Shown here piece by piece: positions 24,848 through 35,319 of a stretch of DNA of 64,000 nt (within the stretch, counting starts at the first letter, position 1; each line of letters begins with the position of its first letter). The translations under genes and the position numbers were made by a program. This DNA is from Kappaphycus alvarezii (lineage: Eukaryota; Rhodophyta; Florideophyceae; Gigartinales; Solieriaceae): the NCBI GenBank assembly GCA_002205965.3, contig NADL03000466.1, positions 1,116,001-1,180,000 on the forward strand. Reading direction: 5' to 3'. Below the pieces are notes generated by a model, which was given only the letters and a program-made list of their open reading frames with translations, ran no database searches and was not told where the DNA came from.

Positions 24848-26051
24848 GAAGGAACTTTGACTTGGATGGTGTTGTACATGGGCTCAAGCGGGCAGTAAGG
24901 GACTTTTGGTGTGCATTTGATGCGTCGGACGCTCTGCACGTGACCGATTTGGGCCATCCAGTTAGCTCTTAACGGAATAGTCGGTCAGTCGGTGCACACT
25001 CTGCTGAAGTGGGGAGTAAATATCTCCCTCTCGATGTCCATGAGCATGTCATAATTATTTATTTATTTCATTACGGGGATTTTTCCGGCAGTTGGAGCGG
25101 TTAAACTGGCGTCCCCGTGCCGATATAGCGTAGCATATGCGGTGATACAAAGGTTGAAGAGGGCAATACACGAGGCACCTTGCAGGGGATGAGTACAGTA
25201 CAGTACAGTAGTGTACATGACGGAAATAAGGCGTTGGTAGGACCCTTCGGAGTATCACTCCGGTAATGGCAGTATCAAGGACGGCGTTGTTAATGAGAAG
25301 GTGCATGCAACAGGGAATTAGTGGCGTGTGAGTGCAGGTGACGGGACGGATGGCGGGTTGGAAGCGGATATTGGAGCGGTGGGAAGTTTGGCTTTTGTTG
25401 GCGGGCGATTACCCCGAGGCGGCGGACCTAATTGCGGTGGGTTGCGACCTCACTATCGATGAGTGGCGCAAGGGACAGTGGACGGGGTGTGGTGGCTTTT
25501 TGTTGTGTTTCAATAGCGGTTGCAGTAGTGTATGTTGGTGGGTTGAACGTTGGTTGTTGTGAACTGTTGGCAAAAAGACTGGCAAAAAGACTGTTGACAT
25601 GAGAAGGTTACAGGTGAGGTAAAGAGTGTCGTAGGGGTTTGACAGGCTAGATCTGGGAGGGTCAGGTGGGCAAAAGGACTTCGTATTAATATTTGGTACA
25701 ATCGTACTTTGCAGTGGAGTACAGTGATACCCAAAATTCCAACCAGGCAGCATTTGCAACTTTACCAGCGATGTTACAGACTTGGGAAGCAAATGTAGAA
25801 GCGTGTGCGTAAAACAAGTTCCATATGATACTGTACGGTATGGTTCTGTAGTGTTGTTCATTTGTGCGCTTTCTCATTCAGGAGTTCACTGTAGTGCGTG
25901 CTTTCCTCCGCTGTCTACTGCATCTCGCGACGCGTCTGTTGACTCTGTTGAGTTGCAAAAACGCGACATACATACCGTCGGTCTCGGCAACCTCAAAACC
26001 TTGAAATCGAAACTCCATCGATATTTTCAAGGCCATTACAGTTGAATGCAA

Positions 26052-26612
26052 CTATAAGCATGCGCACAGCTTGGAAAGCTTTGATACTGTTTCCAACTGG
26101 ATACGCCACATGGTTGAGTCCACAGCTATTGAATGGCACGAGAATAGAGTGGCGATCTGCAGTGTGCCCATGGGCGCGTGATCGTGACAGCTTAAGGCGT
26201 ATCGACTCTGTGCTGCATACGATTTGGTGCAATTCGGCCCAACAGCCAATAGGTGCCACCAAAATCTCAGTTCGGCAGTCTCAGGTGATGAGGAGACAGG
26301 CCCAGGTTTCCAAACCTCGGAAAGTATTTTCGGGTCTTCTGAATCGAATGCTGTGCAATGCTGCATGAGGTTGTGCATTCTACAATAGCGGCAAGGCAAC
26401 CAAGGTTGTTTTTTTGACGACCGGCGGACTTGTGACAAGTTTCGCGCAACTGGTAGGAGCCATGCTAGTATCCCACCGCAGCGGGGATAAAGTTTATTCA
26501 GTTTACATGTGGTTATTGTATAGTATGTGCGTTGAGGTGCCCCGTACTTCGAAACAGCAGTTTTTGCAGGCGGACGTCGAGTCGACCACGAGTCACCGAC
26601 TAGTATTTCCAA
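26052..26612 (-). CDS. hypothetical ORF, 186 codons, unrecognised
   Basis: One of the longer single open frames of the left half. It holds a Cys/His cluster (WLPCRYCRMHNLMQHC) and a Trp/Arg-rich C-terminal half. The + strand frame 26042-26368 over the same bases is shorter and also unassigned. The family is unknown to me. The short Cys/His cluster could be a metal site or chance. Length in GC-moderate DNA is the only support. Confidence 0.25.
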   Translation of the reverse strand: MEILVGDSWSTRRPPAKTAVSKYGAPQRTYYTITTCKLNKLYPRCGGILAWLLPVARNLSQVRRSSKKQPWLPCRYCRMHNLMQHCTAFDSEDPKILSEVWKPGPVSSSPETAELRFWWHLLAVGPNCTKSYAAQSRYALSCHDHAPMGTLQIATLFSCHSIAVDSTMWRIQLETVSKLSKLCACL

Positions 26613-26865
26613 CGGATTTTTTTGTATTCGTTAGTAAATTATGTGCTGCAGAGGTCAGGTCAAAATACGGTTGCAAGCGAGATCTGTTTTGTACAGTATA
26701 GGCATAAACGTGTGGTGCTGAGGGTAAAGGACTTTTTATTTCCAAATGAAGTTTGTAGATGCATCGGCATTAAAAAAAAATGATCAGCCATTCATGTCGT
26801 TTCAGGGTTGATTTCCAAATAGATGTTACATATTACATACAACATGAATCTGGATGGGTTGAACT

Positions 26866-27162
26866 TTGATACGTTTTTGCGTGTGGCTCCTATTGCCCGA
26901 TTCGGCTAGCGATTGTACGACCGACTGTTCTTTTCAATATCTGACATCCAACAGACCTCATGTCTATAAATTTGAAGGTAGTAATTTAGTGGCTGCCGCC
27001 ATTCTGCCCCACGAAAAAAAGCAACACACTGTAAATGAATTTTTTGCTAAAAAAGGCGAATGCAGTATGTGTGGCTGCTCATCGGCCCATCATCTCCCAT
27101 TCTGTAAGAAAAATTGCGACTTGATTGGTAATGAGGGAGGAAATCTTTGTCCCCTCCAATGA
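26866..27162 (+). CDS. hypothetical small Cys-rich protein, possibly a transposase C-terminus
   Basis: A 98-codon frame whose second half reads NEFFAKKGECSMCGCSSAHH, then LPFCKKNCDLIG. It has about six cysteines and two histidines in 35 residues, a zinc-ribbon-like spacing. The first half (YKFEGSNLVAAAILPHEKK) is ordinary soluble protein. PiggyBac-like and other DNA transposases end in comparable Cys clusters, so a transposon relic is one possibility; the match is too loose to assign. It lies about 600 bp upstream of the cryptochrome on the same strand. Confidence 0.3.
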   Translation: MIRFCVWLLLPDSASDCTTDCSFQYLTSNRPHVYKFEGSNLVAAAILPHEKKQHTVNEFFAKKGECSMCGCSSAHHLPFCKKNCDLIGNEGGNLCPLQ

Positions 27163-27300
27163 TTATGCTGGATAGTGGAGATACTGCCAAAACCTCGTTA
27201 TATGGACCTTGGCACAGCTGTAATTACAAACACGTCTGTTCGCGCAATATCCACTCTCGCGTCCACAAATCGCTCTGCCCCTAACCGCAGTCCGCAGTTA

Positions 27301-27765
27301 TCCCCCTTCCATAATATTCAAAATTAGGGTCATGCTCAACGCATTCAGCCGCCCTCACCACTCTGTTCTTTCTTTCTGCCCTGCCCTGTCCCTCACCCAC
27401 TCCTCTAAATATCCCAAGATACTCTCTCCGCCTCCCCGCCTCCTAGCACTCATCTCCCCTAACCTAATCCCCCCCCCCCCCCTCGACCAATCTACCCACC
27501 TCTACAGCGCACCTTCTCCCAGCCTCTTGTCTTGCTCCACCCCTCCCAACCGAAACCGAAACCCCACCCCTCATCCCTATATTCCCTACATTTCTCCCCG
27601 CAAACGTCACCTTTCCCATCCTATCCTTTCCGCATCGTAACCACCGTCCAACCAATAAGCCCCACATTTGCCACCGCATGCACTTTGACTCGCGCACATT
27701 CTACCTCCCCTCCTTTTCCCCCCGTCCTCATCCTTCCTTGACCACTACTCTCCTTCCCACCAGTC
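27301..27765 (+). promoter_or_regulatory. pyrimidine-rich upstream region of the cryptochrome gene with a 14-C run
   Basis: The + strand from about 27.33 to 27.77 kb is strongly C/T-rich, including an uninterrupted run of 14 C at 27469-27482. It ends at the proposed start codon. A long Pro/Ser/Leu frame (27332-27640) crosses it and is most likely a composition artefact. It is probably promoter and 5' leader; no TATA box is obvious. Confidence 0.4.
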
Positions 27766-30700
27766 ATGGTCTTGCCCGACCCCGCCGTCCACATCGTCCT
27801 CGGCTCCTCCCCCAGGCCATCCGCCCCGCAACTTCGTCCTCCGCTTGACCCCAATTCACTCCCCTCTCCCGGTCCCATCATCGTTTGGTTTAGAGGTCAC
27901 GACCTTCGTATTCACGACCACATCGCCCTCGACTCCGCTGTAGCCACCGGCCGCCAGGTACTTGCCTTGTACATTCTAGAACGAGGAGCCGAAACCGATG
28001 GCATTTCCGCCGTATATTGCCGTCCCAATCAAGTGCCTCATGCCTGGGGTCCGCTTTCCCCAACGGAGGATTTGCCCTTGGTCGCGTCCAGCGATGGTAC
28101 TTGCATCATTCATTACGCGTTCTCGTCACCCAATTGTCATCATTGGGAATCACCTTGGTTTTGCGTCGAGTCGATTGTGCCGAGGCAACTGCTGCTGTCG
28201 TTTCAGATGTCGCTCATTCCGTCCGTGCTTCCGCAGTCTTCTGGAACAAGAGATATAAGCCTAGGGCCTACCCGGTTGATTCCGACGTACGTCAGCGTCT
28301 CAATTCATCCCGCATTGGCGCACAAGGGTTTTGCTCGGAAACTTTAATGGAGCCGCGTACTAGCTCCGGTCGTTGCGATGATTTCAGAGTTACACCACTT
28401 TTTGGATTGACGCTATGCGCACTACCCCGCCGCCAAGGCCGAATCCTCCCTTGGAGAAGCCCAACGTTCGTGCATTACCTCGAAAACAGGTTGAGCACTT
28501 GCTATCGCGCCAAACAGCAGGCCACACTGAGGTTCAGGCGGGAACCCAGGGTATCCACAACATAGCCGCGGCACCTCTACCCGAGGTTGAAGATTTGGAG
28601 TTGCTAGAGGATCCGCATGTGCACGGCGACGATAATCCTGGTGACGTCTCGACCGTCGGGTGTGCGGCAGCGAAGCGAACTCTTGCTTCCTTTCTTCAGA
28701 GCGATCGTTTTCAGCGATTCTCGAGTGGCAGCGCTCGAAGGGACGGAATGGTCACGGGGAAACTAGCGACCTCACGCTTGAGTCCTCACGTCCGCTTTGG
28801 AGAAATATCTCCAAGGGTTTTGTTTTATGAAATCGTCGACGCAGGCGCCGTAGCCAAGCTCAGAGGAGATGAAGCTGGCCTGCAATCGGCTAGGACATTT
28901 TTGAAGAATATGTCACTTCGGGAGTTTGGATACTATATGCTGCTGAGGTACCCGGCGGCTGCTTGTAAGCCAATCATGCCCGAATTCGAAGTCTTTCCGT
29001 GGGTCAAAGACGACGACGGCGTATTGACAGAGGCATGGGAGACAGGAACAACAGGATTTCCATCGTCGATGCGGCTATGCGGCAGCTATTGCGTGAGGGA
29101 TGGATTCACAACCGCATGAGTTTTTGGTGGCATCATTTTTTTGCAAGTACTTGCTGCTGCCGTGGCCAGTAGGGGCAGCTCACATGGTCCGCACATTAGT
29201 CGATGGTGATGAGCATGCAACTCATTGGGATGGCAATGGACTGCCGGTTGTAATTCTGACTCTTTCCATTTTCCACGCTGGTGAATCCATTGTCCCTTCA
29301 CTTGCACACTCAATCAAGAAGGTGGCTGCAAATTACGTTCGGAAGTATGTGCCGGAGTTAGCTTCGCTGCCTGATTCCTAGTGTTTACCCCATGGAAGGC
29401 CACCGATGTGGAAAGGCGGGCGTTGAACTTCTGCATTTTGGAGCAGAAAGACTATCGCCAGATCCGCGGACATCAAGATCCCAATTTGCTCCGCAAAAGG
29501 GCAGATTTTGGATTATATCCAGCGAGGATTGTGAATGGCCTGAAGCGAGAACTCGTGCGCGGCATGCAATGGAAGTAATGAGACGAATCTTCGCAGCACA
29601 GCGGCAGTGTCGCACTATATTTGTGGACCAAAGCGTTGGACCAGATGGCTTTTCGTGGACTCAGATACAAGAGCGGTACATATGCCCACAATCGAAGTTA
29701 ATCAGAGATAAAGATGGATGTGAGATGGATTGCGTAGATATCTCTACCTCCGCGGTCACGGTTGGGCATAGCTTGTGAGCAAAAAGACGCCAGAAATGGA
29801 GCAAAACGTATTTTAGACGAAAAAATTCTATCATCAGATGACGCACCGAGGAAGAAGCGTAGAGTGAAAAATATCACAAAGTCCGAGGCCGCAAAGGCAA
29901 GGTTGGATTCTTCGAGCGAGATATCTGATGTCATGTCCGTGTCAATGATAACTGGGGCTCGACGGAAATATCACCAAGTGAAGTGGACTTATGCTGAGTT
30001 CAAGTCAGTTTGGTGCAGAGGTTCTGAAAACACAGAAGCGCCGAAGAAGGGAAGAAGCTTTCAAGGTGGTGAAGCTGTCAATGGTGTGCGATTGAGTTCT
30101 AGAGCCATGGATGATGGAGGTATTGATGGGGTAGGTGCGGCAAAGAGACCGAGAGGTTCCACAAGCCGTGGACGTCCCATCAATGTGAGTGGAAATCCGT
30201 CTGAAGGTCATGGAAAACTCTCAGTGCAAGCCTTACTAACTGGTGGGCATGTCGGGGAGAGCATGGATCTGTCCTTAGTAGATGATGGTCTGGAAAGAAG
30301 TGTGCAGAGACCCATCGATTTACCAGTACGCACAGTAATACATCCAACGCCTCAGCCTTCCGCCCCGGGTTTGACTATTCAACCTCAGGCCCCGGGCTAG
30401 CATCTCAGCCTCCAGCTCCGGCGCCCGCTCCAGCTCCAGCGCTTCCTGCAGTGAGAATTGTGGAGCCGCAGAGCCCGTCGTTTACTACGCACCTAGGAAG
30501 TGCTGTGAGCGGTTGTGTCAGCGGCGGTACTGCAGGAGTCAGTTTCCCCCCGTCGCCAGTATTCAATTCGCCGGTTTTTGCATCGAGCCCGGATCCCCAG
30601 AGGCGGCACCCGATGATGCAACATTACAGTGGACACGGAGGAAACCAACACTCAGTGACCTTATCGCCGCTGGTTGGCGGTAGCGTTCCAAGTGGATTCC

Positions 30701-31731
30701 CACCGAATGGATCGCCGACGGCAACATTCAGGCATACAGGAATCGGAGGGGCAGGGAAGACGCATACTGGGGCTAACTCGTTGAGAAGGGGATCCGGAAG
30801 GAGCCGGACTGTACATGGGGTGAACACGAATACTAACATTGCGGCAAGGTAGCCATATGATGAGCCAACCTGGGCAAGCTCGTCATTTATAGGAAGACAA
30901 AATGCAGGACAAGGGATGATTTTCCAGGGAGTGAGCCAAGTACCCGTCATTCCTACGCACTTTGCGGCACAACCAACCCAGGCACAGCACCAACAGAATC
31001 CGCAACTTATGGTGCCTTATAGAGGTGCTGGTCCCATGGAGATGGGCCAAATGGGGCATACTGGGGTAGGAGGGATTCACGTGGAGGGCGGGCAGTCTAA
31101 CTTGTTTGGAGTCGCGCCAGGGATGGCGGGGGGCACGGGCATCATCATCAAGGAGCGGGGCCCATGTTTTTATATCCAACTATTTCTCCTTATGTGGACA
31201 TGCGGATATCAGGATTACCCAACGGTGTGCAGCCGTTGATTCATCCAGTGCTACAGCAGCAAGCTGCAGCCGCGGCAGCGGCAGGAGTGCCAATGGGATT
31301 TCCTAGATCCGGAAATGTTGGCATGAGGGGGCTGGGGGGTGGGTTCAATGGGGCAGGCCATGTTGCCATTGGAAGGGGGGTCGGGAGGCAAGAAGTTGAC
31401 GTCGTGGGACAAGGTGGGCCCAGGAATGCGATGGAGCGAGAAGCCATTGCAAGAAAGATGGCGGCTATGAATTATTACGACGAGGCTTACGGTGGAAAGC
31501 ATTGGGAGCAATGGCAGGCCATAGCGCTGCACTTGTTGGACCAGTACGAATTCAGTGAGGACACGGATCGGGAAACGAGCAAGGCGTACGTGAGGTTGTG
31601 CGTGCTAAGGACGAGCTGCGTGATGCAAATCCAGACGGTCCACGGGTGACCGTGAATCACTGTAAGGAAGTGTTTAACATATTGAGGCTGCCGGTCTGGA
31701 GAATGGGATCGACGTGGACATGGGGGTGTGA
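27766..31731 (+). CDS. cryptochrome/photolyase-family protein with a very long C-terminal extension (several frameshifts)
   Basis: Flavoprotein of the cryptochrome/photolyase family, expected to bind FAD and act as a blue-light receptor or DNA photolyase. The N-terminal alpha/beta domain shows IIVWFRGHDLRIHDHIALDS near residue 38, then RWYLHHSLRVL and SLGITLVLRR. The FAD domain shows TSRLSPHVRFGEISPR in frame-corrected form, NMSLREFGYYMLLRYP, WETGTTGFP, DAAMRQLLREGWIHNRM and VASFFCKYLLLPW, then WQWTAGCNSDS and VRKYVPELASLP. From about 29.6 kb an extension of roughly 700 residues follows without an intergenic gap: a basic nuclear-signal-like PRKKRRVKN, Pro/Ala and Gly/Gln/Met-rich stretches, and a compact last domain ending near GLENGIDVDMGV at 31731. 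Single-base frame changes occur at about 28.04, 28.40, 29.07, 29.12, 29.24, 29.32, 29.58, 29.76 and 30.4 kb and later. The photolyase-family call is firm. That the tail belongs to the same gene is inference. Confidence 0.85.
31400..31731 (+). other. conserved-looking last domain of the cryptochrome tail
   Basis: After low-complexity Gly/Met/Gln/Ala sequence (which includes a run of about 8 Ala), the frame becomes balanced and helical: AIARKMAAMNYYDEAYGGKH, then WEQWQAIALHLLDQYEFSED, then a shift into AKDELRDANPDGPRVTVNHC and KEVFNI, then a shift into EAAGLENGIDVDMGV and a TGA at 31729-31731. Balanced composition, aromatic residues and a plausible stop suggest a folded, selected domain of about 90 residues. 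I do not recognise it. It could instead be a separate short gene, but no start or promoter separates it. Confidence 0.5.
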
Positions 31732-34134
31732 GAGGGCCGTACTGCTACGGGTGCGTCAAACGCGGGACGATAAAGAAGTAGGAGGGTTTTTTCGTTGGTG
31801 TCTCAGTTTCGAAATAAATGGGCGCGGGGATACAAACGCACCTCAGTAAAGAGGAAAGTGTCAAAAGATCTAGCTGTCCTCGAGCTCTCACAGCTAGTCA
31901 CGACCAATTCCGACTGCGAACTCAAACCTGTGCAAGTTTTCAAGTGGTCCCAACTTTGGACAGAAAAGAAACCAGCGCGATAACACATGGCTCCTAACGG
32001 AAAGAGGTCCACCAGGCTTGACCAGCAGGGGTCTGAACCCCAGGAAAGCAGCCCGGCATGGAACGCTCGTGAAAAAGTTGAACGAGCACAAAACCAAGTC
32101 TCCTTCGCGACAGCGAGTGTAGTCCTCCCAAAATCATGCAAATTAGCACCACGCCAATACAAAATCAATTACGCACAACAGCGTAATCCTGACACCCTTT
32201 CAATTCTTGCCAGGAATTACAACTCAGGATCAAGCAGCGACTCAATTCGAAATGTCGCAACCAGCCGCCAACCCTCCATAGACGGAACCCCTCGGCACGC
32301 ACCACTTGCATATTAATCGAGCCCGCTCCCACCCACCCCCCGCATGAAACACAACTAAACCTAGCCTAGCCCACCAACCATCATGATGCCTCTCCACGGA
32401 TCCACACCCATAACTGACGCTAACAATGACACTGTTCCTTATCACCAGGCAGTGCCACTCCCCCCTCCAAACACAGCCCCCCCCTCACCAAGGCACGCCC
32501 GAAATCCCCAACTCATTCGCACCACTCTCCCCCGAATCCGACACAGACCGCCTCGCACACTACAAACAACTAGGCTCGAGCCAACGCAAGTACCGAAAAC
32601 ACAGCCGTTCGACAAGGTGCATCCGGATGCCCGAGCGTTTGCAAACGGTCCGGCGCCGGTACAAAACGCGCTGATGGTGGGTGCGAACGGTGTGGCACGG
32701 GGTGCGCAAGCGGTAGGAATGGCTGGAGTAAGGCGGGGGCGTATAGGATGGGGGTGGGGGTGTTGGGGAGGGTGAGGGATTTGTGCGGGTTGCGGGTGGG
32801 AGGGAGTGGCGGGGAGTGGTGGGGAATGAATGGCGCGGGGGCGATGGGGCGATTCCGGCGTGAGGGGGGGTTTGCGGTTGTTGCGAGTTGGTGGGACGAG
32901 TCGGTGGGGTGGTTTGGGCAGGGCGGGGCGGGGTTTGTTGGCGGGGGTGGGACGGTTGGTCGGGAAGAGGTTAGCTTTAAAAGATTGAGCGGCTGTGTGG
33001 GGTAGTGAGATATGGATTTTGGTAAATTTGTGAGATTGGTGTTTTGATGGTTTGTTCTTTTTTGTCGACTTTGGGATGCGGAGGGTGTGTGTGTTGTAGG
33101 GTTGTCGTGCGGATGGAGGGTTGGCGGTGTGGACTTGCGGACGGGTTTGGGAGATGCGGTGGTGACACGAGGATGAGTAGAAGAGCAGGAGCCAGCGATG
33201 GGGATGTGGCACGCAAAAAGATGCCGATGTTGTTGTTACAGGTACGCAGCGTGCAGGAATAGCAAGGATGGGCGGGATAGGGATAGACTCACGACGCATG
33301 GACTAACTCTCTCCAAAAAGTAGGAAAAGGACGGGTGGACATCTTGTACAAAGGGCGAGAGATGGTGGACAGGAACGGCGGGTGAAGCTGTGAGCGTGTC
33401 GGTGAGTTTGGTAACGGTGGAGATTGCTTGCCACAGAACCGAGACGAGGGCGGAGGCTTTGGCGATGGGGTGAGGAGAGACCGCATGGCGCGATTGAAAC
33501 GGAAGGGGGTGGAATGGGGTGCAAAGGTTTTGGGCTGGCAACGCAGGAAAAAGGATGCAACTAATGTCACTCGATGGCATTTCGAAAAAACGCGGATAGA
33601 AATATAGTTCAACACCAACAATACTGTAAGACAAATGTCATATCGGATGCATTTGAGTGTGTCACGTCTTATTGGACACGTGCCACACGTTGGTTGGAGC
33701 ACTGAGATATACGTTGTTGATCTGGATTGGGATGTGAATAAATCGGGATCTAGTAGTTGTAGGCTGCTTCAATGGGATGTGCAGATATTTGCGCTGAGAG
33801 ATTCTCTACCACATGTTCGTGCACCTATTCGATAGATGGGACGGCTCCTCAATACCTCATGACAGCGGTAGGCCCCAAATGGCTACAGGAGACAAGTCCT
33901 ATCGTCCAAGCACCTACCGCTTGACAAAGTATCTCCCGTGAAACGCCCCGCACTTTCCACCGTCAATGCCACTCTTTGCCACTCTACAGTAACCCTCTCT
34001 CAATACCGCTCACACTCAACCTACCCCGCTCCCCTTTCTCCCGTCCAGAGAGCATCAGACTCGGGACAATTCCGCTCAACCCACCCCTGCAACCGCATCC
34101 ACTCCCATCCCCCATTCCCCGCTCATTCCCGGCC
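31732..34134. other. island spacer with low-complexity ORFs, no recognised gene
   Basis: A 109-codon + frame at 31987-32316 (MAPNGKRSTRLDQQGSEPQE...) is polar and unassigned. From 32.38 to 33.0 kb the + strand is C-rich and then strongly G-rich, giving long mirror frames on both strands: Pro-rich on the - strand at 32442-33299 and Gly/Trp-rich on the + strand at 32748-33005. Neither is convincing. A - strand frame at 33236-33634 is hydrophobic and also unassigned. An unknown gene with many frameshifts cannot be excluded. Confidence 0.4.
31987..32316 (+). CDS. hypothetical polar small protein
   Basis: A 109-codon frame directly after the cryptochrome region. It is Ser/Gln/Asn/Arg-rich with no hydrophobic segment, no domain and no signal peptide. 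It could be a small gene, or a continuation of the 31.6-31.98 kb frames of the upstream gene in another phase. It has a balanced codon mix but little else to support it. Confidence 0.2.
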   Translation: MAPNGKRSTRLDQQGSEPQESSPAWNAREKVERAQNQVSFATASVVLPKSCKLAPRQYKINYAQQRNPDTLSILARNYNSGSSSDSIRNVATSRQPSIDGTPRHAPLAY

Positions 34135-34853
34135 ATGTCCCTCCCCGCCTTCACCGCCTCCACACCTCTCCGCCTCGCCCATCCCCTACCATCCTCAATC
34201 GGCCTACGTCGACCCTCACACCTTCCAAAGATGGTCGCCTCTCCCGAGCTCGGAAAGCCCCTACAAGTCTCAACCGCGACATCGGCCAAGTTCCCACCCA
34301 AAAAGTCCGCGTCGTCATTGAGGCTCCAGCCCGTGACAAGCGTCGCATCCTGGCCTGCAATCTCATCAACGCACCCCTTGAAATTGTTTGGGATGTCCTC
34401 TCCGATTATGCTAGATTGTCCCAATATATCCCCAATCTAGCCGTTAGTGACCGACTCCCCCATCCGAGGGGTGGTATTCGTGTCAGGCAGTGTGGAGCGC
34501 AAAGTATTTTGGGTTTCCAATTTCGCGCTAGTTTGGTCATGGATATGACCGAGCTCAATCCTTGTAGTTCGGATTCGCGCGCTATTCAATTCGGACTAGT
34601 GGAGAGCCGTGATTTCAAACAATTCAATGGTGCGTGGACCATGGAGGATGTACTGGGGAAAACAGCATTGTACTACGAGGTCAATATTGTTCCCCGCGGC
34701 CTGGTCCCGGTAAAAGCTATCGAGTGGCGCATTTCAGAGGATGTTCCAGGCAATATGGACGCTGTTCGAATTGAATGTGAAAGGAGAAGAAGAGTCGACA
34801 TGGCCAGGGGTCGCAATGACACTCTTACAAACAGACAACTGGGCGACAGCTAG
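34135..34853 (+). CDS. COQ10/polyketide-cyclase (START/SRPBCC) family protein, possible organelle transit peptide
   Basis: Member of the cyclase/dehydrase-like START superfamily, small helix-grip proteins that bind hydrophobic ligands such as quinones or lipids. The frame running to 34853 reads KVRVVIEAPARDKRR, then NLINAPLEIVWDVLSDYARL, SQYIPNLAVSDRLPHPRGGI and VRQCG. N-A-P-x-x-x-V-W-x-V-L-x-D-Y is the family signature, followed by the expected beta strands (FRASLVMDMTELNP, VESRDFKQFNGAW, TALYYEVNIVPRGLVP). The family-type length is reached at about 239 codons. The start at 34135 (MSLPAFTASTPLRLAHPLPS) is rich in Ser/Ala/Arg and lacks acidic residues, like a plastid or mitochondrial transit peptide, but it lies in another phase, so one base change near 34.24 kb must be assumed. 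Related proteins are common in photosynthetic eukaryotes; ligand unknown. Confidence 0.75.
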
Positions 34854-35319
34854 ATTCCTTTCCTCTTACCCCCTCCCTAATCGCCCCTACCGTCTCGTTT
34901 CTTTTTTGTTAATATCTGCGTAACCAGCAGATCTGTATAGAGCCGCCTAGGCCAATTTCCAATTGTATGTGGGACAAACAATGTGCTACTCTAGGCGTTC
35001 GCGGAGACTGCAATCTCCTAATTGCACCAGGGCCGACAGCAGATCCCTGCCTCGCTAATAATTTCATCCCTGTTAGCGTCCAATTTTGGGCATCATGCCT
35101 TGCCCAATTTGACCATTGCGATGCTAACTGTGCCTGCGGTCAACATACTATACTTCACGACGCGTTTAGGAGGCTTCTGGGGAAGACAAAGATAAACATC
35201 ATTTTGGTCCACTCAACGCAACACTTTCTTTCCCCGCAGTATTTCAGAACAAGTCCTCTGTCAAGTCCACACCTTCAAAACTATCTAGCGGTCCAACTGC
35301 AGGGTAAGGTCTGCCTTCC
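34854..35319. other. convergent spacer between the START gene and MRE11
   Basis: About 470 bp between two convergent stop codons; it must hold both 3' ends. A long + frame (34967-35479) crosses it and runs into the MRE11 3' end. Its Cys-rich, patternless composition and overlap with a conserved gene argue against coding. Confidence 0.5.

Larger units (their letters stand above)
23566..27300. other. region of unrecognised ORFs and GTAC-rich microsatellites
   Basis: GC content rises between about 24.1 and 25.7 kb. A - strand series (24066-24257, 24335-24847) and a + strand frame at 25332-25562 (which includes WLLLAGDYPEAADLIAVG) look non-random, but none shows a domain I know. CAGTA/TACTG repeats occur at about 23706-23770, 25193-25211, 25693-25840 and 26692-26702. 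No confident gene. Confidence 0.4.

Noticed and set aside
27332..27697. Long Pro/Ser and Gly/Arg frames on both strands before the cryptochrome
   Set aside because: Produced by the pyrimidine-rich leader with its 14-C run; no domain on either strand.
27766..29600. Introns as the cause of the frame changes in the cryptochrome
   Set aside because: Motifs continue with no missing residues and no room for an intron at the breaks; shifts are of one base.
32442..33299. Longest open frame of the window (285 codons, - strand)
   Set aside because: It is open because the opposite strand is G-rich; the product is Pro/His/Arg low-complexity with no domain and is mirrored by other long frames over the same bases.
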